Source: Ruegeria sp. HKCCSA071 (GTDB lineage: Bacteria > Pseudomonadota > Alphaproteobacteria > Rhodobacterales > Rhodobacteraceae). From it: DNA of 64,000 bases. How positions within the stretch are numbered: position 1 is the stretch's first letter; every line of letters starts with the position of its first letter. The notes beneath the pieces were generated by a model that saw nothing but the letters and a program-made list of their open reading frames with translations, ran no database searches and was not told the DNA's origin. Of the stretch, positions 1 to 7,555 are shown one piece after another. The stretch is from assembly GCF_017872555.1 (NCBI RefSeq), contig NZ_JAEDOX010000001.1, forward strand, positions 1,364,001 to 1,428,000. Direction: 5' to 3'. The position numbers and the translations under genes are program-made.

Positions 1-374
1 TTAAGGTTGCCGCACATCTTGGCCAACTGCTACGCGGCATGGAGAAGGGCGTGATGGTCTTCGGTGGGGAACCGACTGTGGTCTTGCCGGATCACCCTGG
101 GCGCGGTGGACGAAACCAGGCATTGGCACTTGCACTGGCGCGGGAAATCTCCGGGCAATCAAACCTGACAGTTGTTGTCGGCGGCACGGACGGCACAGAC
201 GGACCGACCAATGCGGCAGGGGGAATCATTACCGGTGCAACATGGAACGAAAGCGGTATAGCCGCCCTAAAAAAAGCTGACAGCGGATCGTTTCTTGAAA
301 AAGCCCAAGCCTTGCTAAAAACCGGGCCAACTGGCACCAATGTCATGGACCTGGTTGTCGCAATACGTGGATGA
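1..374 (+). CDS. glycerate kinase (MOFRL family), 3' end only
   Basis: The reading frame is open from base 3, so this is the C-terminal part of a gene that begins left of the window. The visible ~123 residues carry the MOFRL-domain signature: a GGEPTVVL segment, then GRGGRNQALALALA, then a VVGGTDGTDGPTNAAGG loop. These are typical of glycerate 2-kinase/hydroxypyruvate reductase (GckA/TtuD). Family members phosphorylate D-glycerate to 2-phosphoglycerate in the cytosol. The family assignment is secure. Substrate cannot be judged from the fragment. A 234-base non-coding gap separates it from the ABC importer operon downstream, so co-transcription is uncertain. Confidence 0.85.
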   Translation, partial: KVAAHLGQLLRGMEKGVMVFGGEPTVVLPDHPGRGGRNQALALALAREISGQSNLTVVVGGTDGTDGPTNAAGGIITGATWNESGIAALKKADSGSFLEKAQALLKTGPTGTNVMDLVVAIRG

Positions 375-545
375 TTTGGCGTATTTCATGCCGCCCCGGA
401 CCGTAAAGGCTCGGAAACTGGTCTGAAAGACGATTGTATCATAGTATTCTTGTGGAAAGGGCCTCGCACCGAACAAGGTTACTTGCGCTTCGGCCTTCGG
501 CATTGAGGAGAAATACCCTTGCCCGGCCCGCTGAAATAAGCCAAC

Positions 546-563
546 GTTGACTCATGCGTCAAC
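546..563. promoter_or_regulatory. near-perfect palindrome upstream of the ABC importer operon
   Basis: GTTGAC and GTCAAC flank TCATGC. With the central CATG, the 16-18 base site is symmetric except for one mismatch. It lies 45 bases before the binding-protein start codon, in the only non-coding gap ahead of the operon, so it is a candidate operator. The cognate regulator is not identifiable here. A small CCC/GGG hairpin follows at about 569-580. Confidence 0.4.
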
Positions 564-608
564 AAAAACCCGAAAAGGGTTAAAACCACTCGATAGGGAG
601 AATACTCG

Positions 609-2195
609 ATGAACGAACAAATCACGCATATGGCCGGTCAGGTCACAGCCGGAAAAATGACCCGCCGCGAATTCATGGGGAAAGCCGCGGCTTTGGGTGT
701 TTCGGCTGCGATGGCCAGCACAATGTTCGCAGACGCCGCTCGGGCTGCTGGCCCGAAAAAGGGCGGTGATTTGAAATTTGGTCTTCAGGGTGGTGAATCC
801 ACTAACTCTCTGGACCCGGCGACCTACGCAAGCTCTGTTCCCTTCCAGAACGGCAAACAATTTGGTGACCAGCTTGTCGAAGTTGCACCGGACGGCTCGA
901 TCGAGCCTCGTCTGGCGGAAAGTGTTGAAGGCAGTGCTGATGCCAAAGTATGGACTTTCAAGCTGCGTCAGGGTGTCGAATTCCACAACGGTAAGACCAT
1001 GACCAGCGAAGACGTGCTGAAAACCATGCAGCGCCACTCGAACGAAGACTCCAAGTCCGGTGCCCTGGGCATCATGAAGGGCATCGAGTCAATGAAAGCT
1101 GACGGTGACAACTTCCAGGTCACCCTGACCGAGGCAAACGCCGACCTGCCTTATCTTATGGCCGACTACCACCTGATCATTCAGCCTGATGGCGGTATGG
1201 ATAATCCTGGAGCGGGTATCGGAACTGGACCGTACAAACTGGAAGTTGACGAACCCGGCGTGCGTCACTTGTTTACAAAGAACGAGAACCACTGGAATTC
1301 TGATTTCGGCAACTTCGACAGTGTCGAAGTCGTCGTCATCAATGACGCAACCGCGCGAACCGCGGCGCTGCAATCCGGACAAGTTCACGCGATCAACCGG
1401 GTCGAGCCGAAAGTCGCCGATCTGCTTGGTCGTGCGCCAAATCTAACGGTTCATTCAACCGCTGGCCGCGGTCACTATGTCTTTATCATGCATTGTGATA
1501 CCGCGCCGTTTGACAACAACGAACTACGCACTGCGTTGAAATACGCCATCAACCGCACAGAACTCGTAGACAAGGTTCTGCGCGGCTATGGCTCGATCGG
1601 GAACGATATGCCAATCAACGCGGCCTATCCACTGTTCGACTCAACCATTGAACAGCGTGAGTTCAGCATCGAAAAAGCAGCCGAGCACTACAAAAAGTCC
1701 GGCCATGATGGTTCGCCGATCATCCTTCGTGTCGCAGATGGCGCGTTTCCAGGAGCCGTTGATGCCGCTGCCCTGTTCCAGCAGACGGCCGCGCAGGCCG
1801 GTATCCCGCTGGAAATCAAGCGCGAACCCAATGATGGCTACTGGTCCGAAGTCTGGAACGTGCAACCCTTCTGCGCTTCTTATTGGGGTGGCCGCCCGGT
1901 GCAGGATCAAATGTACTCGACCGCATACCTGTCGACTGCGGACTGGAACGATACACGGTTCAAAGTTCAGGCCTTTGACGACTTGCTGTTCGCGGCACGT
2001 GCAGAACTGGATGTCGAGAAACGCAAAGGCATCTATAGCCAGATGGGCCGTATGGTCCGCGACGAAGGCGGCTTGATTTGCCCGATGTTCAACGACTTCG
2101 TCGAAGGTATCAGCAACCAGCTGGAAGGTTGGGAAAGCGATCCGACACAAGAGATGATGAACGGCAACGTGTCGCGTAAGATGTGGTTCGCGTAA
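609..2195 (+). CDS. ABC transporter periplasmic substrate-binding protein, family 5 (peptide/opine type)
   Basis: A 528-residue extracytoplasmic solute receptor for an ABC importer. The N-terminus has a Tat-like signal (TRREFMGKAAALG, then a hydrophobic alanine-rich stretch ending near residue 47). The mature part starts with GGDLKFG and contains family-5 landmarks (SLDPATY, LRQGVEFHNGKTMTSEDV, ALKYAINRTELVDKVL). Family 5 binds di/oligopeptides, nickel, opines, glutathione and other small molecules; the ligand cannot be read from sequence. A GGGAG Shine-Dalgarno at 596-600 supports the start. It is first in an operon with two permeases and a fused double ATPase, and is followed by a phosphodiesterase-like enzyme that may process the cargo. 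Confidence 0.9.
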   Translation: MNEQITHMAGQVTAGKMTRREFMGKAAALGVSAAMASTMFADAARAAGPKKGGDLKFGLQGGESTNSLDPATYASSVPFQNGKQFGDQLVEVAPDGSIEPRLAESVEGSADAKVWTFKLRQGVEFHNGKTMTSEDVLKTMQRHSNEDSKSGALGIMKGIESMKADGDNFQVTLTEANADLPYLMADYHLIIQPDGGMDNPGAGIGTGPYKLEVDEPGVRHLFTKNENHWNSDFGNFDSVEVVVINDATARTAALQSGQVHAINRVEPKVADLLGRAPNLTVHSTAGRGHYVFIMHCDTAPFDNNELRTALKYAINRTELVDKVLRGYGSIGNDMPINAAYPLFDSTIEQREFSIEKAAEHYKKSGHDGSPIILRVADGAFPGAVDAAALFQQTAAQAGIPLEIKREPNDGYWSEVWNVQPFCASYWGGRPVQDQMYSTAYLSTADWNDTRFKVQAFDDLLFAARAELDVEKRKGIYSQMGRMVRDEGGLICPMFNDFVEGISNQLEGWESDPTQEMMNGNVSRKMWFA

Positions 2196-2210
2196 AACAG
2201 GCCACGGATC

Positions 2211-3167
2211 ATGCATCCTATCATCAAACTGGTTTCCCAGCGCCTCGCGCTGGGACTCCTATTGCTGTTTGGCGCTTCGGCTCTGATTTTTGGCCTGACC
2301 GAAGCCCTTCCCGGAGACGCAGCGCAAGCCGTCCTGGGGCAGTCCGCAACCCCAGAGGCCCTTGCAAACCTTCGCGAAGAAATGGGCCTGAACCGGCCTG
2401 CCCTGACTCGCTATTTCGAATGGCTGGGCGGTATCGTTCAGGGTGATCTGGGTCAGTCCCTGACCAACAAGCTCGACATTGCTGAAAGCATTGGCAAACG
2501 GTTGGGCAACACATTGTTTCTGGCATGTGCCGCAGCCGTGGTTTCGGTTCCGCTTGCCATCTTTCTGGGCCTGCTGGCGGTCCGCTACCGCAACCGCTGG
2601 CCAGACAAGCTGATCTCTGCCATCACATTGACGACGGTTTCGATCCCCGAATTTCTGATCGGTTACGTGGTGATCTACTATGTCTCGGTAAAGCTGGGCT
2701 GGTTTTCCTCGCTTGCGATGATCAATGACTCGATGTCATTCGGGCAAAAACTCAATGCGATCGCGTTGCCCGCATTCGTGCTAACACTGGTGGTTCTGGC
2801 GCAGATGATGCGCATGACCCGCGCAGCGATCCTCAACCTGATGCAGTCGGCCTATATCGAAACGGCGGAACTGAAGGGGTTGTCGAACTTTCAGGTCATT
2901 GCGCGACATGCCTTTCCGAACGCGATCTCACCCATTGTAAACGTGGTGATGCTGAACCTGGCCTATCTGGTTGTGGGTGTTGTCGTAGTCGAAGTGGTGT
3001 TCGTTTATCCCGGCATGGGACAATACCTGGTGGACTCGGTGACCAAGCGTGACGTGCCGGTCGTGCTGGCGTGCGGTGTGGTTTTTGCCGCCGTCTATAT
3101 CGGGCTGAACATGGTGGCCGATATCGTATCGATCCTGGCCAACCCAAGACTGAGGCATCCGAAATGA
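2211..3167 (+). CDS. ABC transporter permease, DppB type
   Basis: A 318-residue inner-membrane permease with about six hydrophobic segments. The N-terminal TM1 is followed by a long periplasmic loop (ALPGDAAQAVLGQSATPEAL). The cytoplasmic coupling EAA-like loop lies near residues 215-240 (IETAELKGLSNFQVIARHAFPNAISPIV), which docks on the ATPase. Length and layout match DppB/OppB. The gene starts 15 bases after the binding protein. Its stop codon overlaps the next permease start by four bases (ATGA), indicating translational coupling. Confidence 0.9.
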   Translation: MHPIIKLVSQRLALGLLLLFGASALIFGLTEALPGDAAQAVLGQSATPEALANLREEMGLNRPALTRYFEWLGGIVQGDLGQSLTNKLDIAESIGKRLGNTLFLACAAAVVSVPLAIFLGLLAVRYRNRWPDKLISAITLTTVSIPEFLIGYVVIYYVSVKLGWFSSLAMINDSMSFGQKLNAIALPAFVLTLVVLAQMMRMTRAAILNLMQSAYIETAELKGLSNFQVIARHAFPNAISPIVNVVMLNLAYLVVGVVVVEVVFVYPGMGQYLVDSVTKRDVPVVLACGVVFAAVYIGLNMVADIVSILANPRLRHPK

Positions 3168-3982
3168 TGAAGAATATTCCAATTTCGGCGATGATCGGTC
3201 TGTTTTTCACAGGTCTCTATTTCTTTGTCGCCTTAGCCGCACCTTTGATTGCACCATACGGTATGGCCGAAGTGGTTGGCGATGTGTGGGAGCCATCAAG
3301 CGCCGAACACCTGTTGGGCACCGACAATATCGGTCGGGATCTACTGACACGCATGATCTATGGCGGGCGCACCACCATCTTCATTGCTGCTGCGGCTACG
3401 ATCCTTAGCTTTGTAACCGGCACATCGCTGGGTTTGCTGGCTGCGGTTCTGGGCGGTTGGGCCGATCAGGTGCTCAGCCGGGCAGTTGATCTGGTCATGT
3501 CGATCCCGACGCTGATCCTGGCGCTGGTCATTCTGGCCATCGTCCCGGTGACGGTCCCGATCCTGATCCTGGTGATGGGGCTTCTGGACGCGACACGCCC
3601 GTATCGCCTGTCACGATCGGTTGCTGTCGACATCAACGTGATGGATTATGTCGAGGCGGCCAAATTGCGCGGCGAAGGCCGTGCCTGGATCATCTTCCGC
3701 GAAATCCTGCCAAACGCCCTGTCACCGCTGGTGGCCGAGTTTGGGCTGCGGTTCATCTTTATGGTTCTCTTCATCTCGACCCTTTCGTTTCTGGGGCTGG
3801 GCGTTCAGCCACCGCTGGCCGACTGGGGCGGCATCGTGAAGGAAAACAAAGACGGCATCGTGTATGGCATTGGCGCGGCCCTGTACCCCGCGGTGGCCAT
3901 CGCGACGCTCGCGATTTCGGTCAACCTTGTGGCTGACTGGATCCTGAACCGAACCACATCGCTGAAAGGAGGTCGGGGATGA
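3164..3982 (+). CDS. ABC transporter permease, DppC type
   Basis: A 272-residue second permease of the importer. The ATG at 3164 is chosen because it overlaps the upstream stop as ATGA and gives a normal DppC N-terminus (MMKNIPISAMIG) running into TM1. An upstream in-frame start inside dppB would add 31 hydrophilic residues. Visible features are the LLGTDNIGRDLLTRMIYGGRTTI motif typical of DppC/OppC after TM1 and the EAA coupling loop (VEAAKLRGEGRAWIIFREILPNA). The 3' end overlaps the ATPase gene by four bases. Confidence 0.9.
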   Translation: MMKNIPISAMIGLFFTGLYFFVALAAPLIAPYGMAEVVGDVWEPSSAEHLLGTDNIGRDLLTRMIYGGRTTIFIAAAATILSFVTGTSLGLLAAVLGGWADQVLSRAVDLVMSIPTLILALVILAIVPVTVPILILVMGLLDATRPYRLSRSVAVDINVMDYVEAAKLRGEGRAWIIFREILPNALSPLVAEFGLRFIFMVLFISTLSFLGLGVQPPLADWGGIVKENKDGIVYGIGAALYPAVAIATLAISVNLVADWILNRTTSLKGGRG

Positions 3983-5616
3983 GTGATACCCTTCTCAAGG
4001 TCCGTGACCTCAAGATCGGTGCGACCGTTTACCCACCGGGTGAGAAACCCCATGACATCGAAATCGTGCACGGGGTCAGTTTTGACCTTGAACGCGGCAA
4101 AGTGCTAGGGCTGATCGGAGAATCCGGTGCCGGGAAATCCACCATCGGCCTCGCTTCCATGGCCTATGGCCGGGGTGGTGTTGAAATCACCGGCGGCGAG
4201 GTTTGGGTAAATGGGCGCGATATCCTGAAATCATCCCATGGCGATATCCGCAATCTGCGCGGGGGTGAGGTAGCGTATGTGTCGCAATCCGCTGCCGCGT
4301 CGTTCAACCCGGCCAAGAAGATCATGGATCAGGTTGTCGAAGCTGCGGTCGAGCACAAGAAGTTTTCGCGAAAAGAGGCCGAAGTCCGCGCGCGAGAACT
4401 GTTCGCCAAACTAGGCCTACCCGACCCGGATAATATCGGTGACCGCTACCCGCACCAGGTTTCAGGCGGACAGTTGCAGCGATGCATGACGGCGCTGGCG
4501 CTGTGCCCTGAACCCGATCTGGTGGTGTTCGATGAACCCACCACGGCGCTGGATGTGACCACGCAAATCGACGTGCTGATGGCGATCAAAGAAGCCATTC
4601 GCGATACCGGTGTTGCTGCTCTCTACATCACGCACGACCTTGCGGTCGTGGCGCAGGTCAGCGACGAAATCATGGTTCTGAGGATGGGAAATACGGTTGA
4701 ATACGGGTCGACCGATCAGATCATCAACAACCCGCGGGAAGAGTACACGCAGGCTCTGGTCTCGGTTCGTTCGATCGAGCACGAGGAAAAACAGCCCACA
4801 GCGGAACCGCTGCTAAGCGTTGACGGTATCACCGCGCGCTACAAGGGGCTGAATTTCGACGTGCTGCACAACGTCAATGTCGAGCTTCATCCAGGTCAGA
4901 CGCTGGCGGTTGTGGGTGAATCCGGGTCAGGTAAGTCGACACTTGCCCGGGTGATCACTGGCCTGTTGCCGCCCCGCGATGGCGTGATTACGTTTGCCGG
5001 GCGCAAACTTTCGCCTGATCTTGCCGGACGATCCCGCGAGGACCTGCGCGAGTTGCAGATGATCTATCAGATGGCTGACGTGGCAATGAACCCGCGACAG
5101 ACCGTGGGCACGATCATCGGGCGCCCGCTGGAGTTCTACTTCAACATGCGCGGTGCCGAAAAGCGCAAACGGATCGTCGAGCTGCTGGACGAGATCGAGT
5201 TGGGAGAGAAGTTCATTGACCGTTATCCGGCCGAGTTGTCCGGTGGCCAGAAGCAACGCGTGTGTATCGCGCGGTCTTTGGCGGCCAAGCCCAAGATGAT
5301 CATTTGTGACGAGGTGACATCTGCACTCGACCCGCTGGTGGCGGACGGTATCCTCAAGCTGCTGCTGGATTTGCAGAAGATCGAGGATGTGGCCTATCTG
5401 TTTATCACCCACGATCTGGCGACGGTTCGGGCCATCAGCGACAGCATTGCGGTGATGTATCAGGGACGCGTGGCCCGTTATGGCCCAAAGAGTCAGGTGC
5501 TCAGCCCGCCATTCGACGACTATACAGACCTTCTGCTGAGTTCAGTGCCAGAAATGCATCTGGGTTGGCTGGAGGAGGTCGTTGCCCATCGCAAAATGGA
5601 AAGCGCGGGGAACTGA
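3979..5616 (+). CDS. ABC transporter ATP-binding protein, DppD-DppF fusion
   Basis: A 545-residue protein with two complete nucleotide-binding domains in tandem, powering the importer. NBD1 has Walker A GESGAGKST near residues 47-55, signature VSGGQLQR and Walker B VVFDEPTTALD. NBD2 has Walker A GESGSGKST near residues 314-322, signature LSGGQKQR and Walker B IICDEVTSALD. Both have the switch His (YITHDLA, FITHDLA). Such fused DppD/F ATPases are common in alphaproteobacterial family-5 importers. In NBD2 the usual DEP is DEV, a tolerated change. Four-base overlap with the permease gene upstream. Confidence 0.92.
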   Translation: MSDTLLKVRDLKIGATVYPPGEKPHDIEIVHGVSFDLERGKVLGLIGESGAGKSTIGLASMAYGRGGVEITGGEVWVNGRDILKSSHGDIRNLRGGEVAYVSQSAAASFNPAKKIMDQVVEAAVEHKKFSRKEAEVRARELFAKLGLPDPDNIGDRYPHQVSGGQLQRCMTALALCPEPDLVVFDEPTTALDVTTQIDVLMAIKEAIRDTGVAALYITHDLAVVAQVSDEIMVLRMGNTVEYGSTDQIINNPREEYTQALVSVRSIEHEEKQPTAEPLLSVDGITARYKGLNFDVLHNVNVELHPGQTLAVVGESGSGKSTLARVITGLLPPRDGVITFAGRKLSPDLAGRSREDLRELQMIYQMADVAMNPRQTVGTIIGRPLEFYFNMRGAEKRKRIVELLDEIELGEKFIDRYPAELSGGQKQRVCIARSLAAKPKMIICDEVTSALDPLVADGILKLLLDLQKIEDVAYLFITHDLATVRAISDSIAVMYQGRVARYGPKSQVLSPPFDDYTDLLLSSVPEMHLGWLEEVVAHRKMESAGN

Positions 5617-5650
5617 TCTCTGCGCCTGTAACATCACTTTGAAGAAATGG

Positions 5651-5687
5651 ATTCCCGGCGTTTTGCATCTTGGCTGACGTCGGGAAT
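5651..5687 (+). terminator. candidate terminator/attenuator after the ABC importer genes
   Basis: ATTCCCGGCGT (5651-5661) can pair with ACGTCGGGAAT (5677-5687), giving an 11-bp stem with one G-T pair and a 15-base loop. A T/A-rich run (TTAATATTT) follows. It sits 34 bases after the ATPase stop and before the phosphodiesterase-like gene, so it could reduce read-through into that gene. Confidence 0.5.
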
Positions 5688-5772
5688 TTAATATTTGGGA
5701 CGCGATTTGGCAGGCGCATGGTTTCAACTCGCGTATCGTCCTTATGAAATACCCAGATCAAGGGGCCGAACC

Positions 5773-6609
5773 ATGGACCGTAAACTACTTTTGATCATCC
5801 TGGACGGAGTACCATACCGGAATTTCCGCCGCCTGTTTGGCAACCTGGAAGGCTGGGTCGACAGCGGCGAAGCTCGGGTGTGGAAGCACCGCGCAGTGCT
5901 GCCTTCAACTTCGGCCAGTTGCTATGCATCGATCCATACGGGCGTAACACCGCAAGAACACGGCTGCACCGGAAACGGCAACGTTTTTCGCCTGAGCCAT
6001 AAGGATATTTTTAGCCAGGTACGTGAGGCCGGCGGTGTGACCGGGGCTGTCACACACAGTTTCTGGTCGCAGTTCTTCAACCGTCACCCGTTCGACTATG
6101 TCCGCGACGTCGAATATGACGAGCCTGAGAGCCAGACCATCAATCACGGTCGCTTTCACAGCATGACTGGCTACGGCAAAGACAATCAGATGACCCCGTC
6201 CGACATCGATCTATTTGCGACCCTGACCAATCTGTGTCTGCGCTTTGGGTTGGACTATGGCATCCTGCACACCTGCACATTAGACAGCATGGGTCACCGT
6301 TTCTATCACGACTGCGAGGAAATGGATCATGCCTGTTTTGTTGCAGACGAGATGCTGGCCCCGTTCATCCCACGCTGGCGCCAATTGGGGTATGAGGTGA
6401 TCGTCACCGCCGATCACGGCCAAGACGAGCGCGGACACCACGGAGGGCGCAGCCCCCTGCAACAGGAAACTGCGCTGTATTACTTCGGCGATGCCGAAGG
6501 GCCTGACACGGAAACCGTAATCGACCAGATCCAATTGGCCCCGACTATTCTAAGTCGCATGGGTGCACCTCTTGCCGACTCGATGAAGGCTAAGCCGTTT
6601 CTGAAGTAA
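5773..6609 (+). CDS. alkaline-phosphatase-superfamily phosphodiesterase/pyrophosphatase-like protein
   Basis: A 278-residue enzyme of the nucleotide pyrophosphatase/phosphodiesterase (NPP) branch of the alkaline phosphatase superfamily. The fold's metal and nucleophile motifs are visible: LDG near residue 9, LPSTSASCYASIHTG with the expected Thr/Ser nucleophile, LDSMGHR, and ADHGQDERGHHGG with Asp/His zinc ligands. There is no signal peptide, so a cytosolic location is predicted, unlike many secreted NPPs. The ATG at 5773 is preferred over an upstream start because the conserved LLLIILDG strand then lies at the N-terminus, as in the family. It follows the ABC importer on the same strand and may hydrolyse an imported phosphodiester or related ester; this is inference. 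Its 3' end converges with the esterase gene, 10 bases apart. Confidence 0.8.
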   Translation: MDRKLLLIILDGVPYRNFRRLFGNLEGWVDSGEARVWKHRAVLPSTSASCYASIHTGVTPQEHGCTGNGNVFRLSHKDIFSQVREAGGVTGAVTHSFWSQFFNRHPFDYVRDVEYDEPESQTINHGRFHSMTGYGKDNQMTPSDIDLFATLTNLCLRFGLDYGILHTCTLDSMGHRFYHDCEEMDHACFVADEMLAPFIPRWRQLGYEVIVTADHGQDERGHHGGRSPLQQETALYYFGDAEGPDTETVIDQIQLAPTILSRMGAPLADSMKAKPFLK

Positions 6610-6619
6610 CTGGCTGGCT

Positions 6620-7543
6620 TCAGTCGTAGGGCCAGATCTCTTGCCCTAGTGCTTCGATTGCGACCGAGATCCGTTCGAAACTGTCTGCCGCACGCCTTAC
6701 CGAGGTTCGCGCACGCAGGTACCCATGAACAAGGCCGGGTTCGTTGATCCAATGGGCCTGACCACCAGCCGCGCTGATCCGCTCGCAATAGACCTTCCCG
6801 TCATCGCGGAGCGGGTCACAGTCAGCGGTAATCACAACAGTAGGCGGCAGTTTCGAAAAATCATCGCCCTGTAGCGGCGCATAAGTCGGATCGCCTTGCG
6901 GCTGGGCGTCTGTGTATCGGACTGTTTCATAGAACTTGATATCGTCCAGTGTCAGTAAAGGAGCATGGGCGTGCTCAAGATATGAGCCGCGCGATTGATC
7001 TCCGCCAAGGCCGGGGTAGATCAGGACTTGCCCCAGAATATTGTCCAGCCGCCCGCGCGCATGGTGGGCAATAGCTGCTGACAAATTTCCTCCCGCGCTG
7101 TCCCCGGCCAGAACAAGCGGGTCGCCATACTCGACCGCCGCCCATTTCACAGCTGTCCAGCAATCCTGGAACTGCGCTGGATGCACATGTTCAGGACACA
7201 GCCTGTAGTCGACTGAAACGACGCGGTATCCCGTCTGCGCACAAAACTCGGCACAGACATCATCGTGGCTGTCCAACCCGCCAACGACAAAGCCACCACC
7301 ATGAAAATAGACAACCGTTCGGGTCGGATGCCCGGCGGTATAATGGCGGACCGGCACGCCATCGGCGTACAGGTCCTGGGTTTCGACACCGGCAGGGCGC
7401 GGTTGGCGAAACTGCTTGCACATCGTGTCATAGACCCGACGCTGGTCCTCGATGGACAAATCGACCGCATCATCCGGATAGCTTTCGGCCGTGCGGCGTA
7501 TGAACGCCCAGGTTTCTTCGTCGATCAGGCGTTCATAGTCCAT
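6620..7543 (-). CDS. alpha/beta-hydrolase, HSL-type esterase/lipase
   Basis: A 307-residue carboxylesterase-like enzyme. The oxyanion-hole motif HGGGF is followed by the nucleophile elbow GDSAGG, then a late Asp (DCDPLRDDG) and His (GLVHGY), the complete catalytic set of the hormone-sensitive-lipase family. No signal peptide, so cytosolic. A strong Shine-Dalgarno (GGAGGAACA) precedes the ATG at 7543. It starts 12 bases after the acyl-CoA synthetase stop, so the two form an operon: ester hydrolysis could supply a carboxylic acid for CoA activation. Substrate unknown. Confidence 0.88.
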   Translation of the reverse strand: MDYERLIDEETWAFIRRTAESYPDDAVDLSIEDQRRVYDTMCKQFRQPRPAGVETQDLYADGVPVRHYTAGHPTRTVVYFHGGGFVVGGLDSHDDVCAEFCAQTGYRVVSVDYRLCPEHVHPAQFQDCWTAVKWAAVEYGDPLVLAGDSAGGNLSAAIAHHARGRLDNILGQVLIYPGLGGDQSRGSYLEHAHAPLLTLDDIKFYETVRYTDAQPQGDPTYAPLQGDDFSKLPPTVVITADCDPLRDDGKVYCERISAAGGQAHWINEPGLVHGYLRARTSVRRAADSFERISVAIEALGQEIWPYD

Positions 7544-7555
7544 TGTTCCTCCGGC

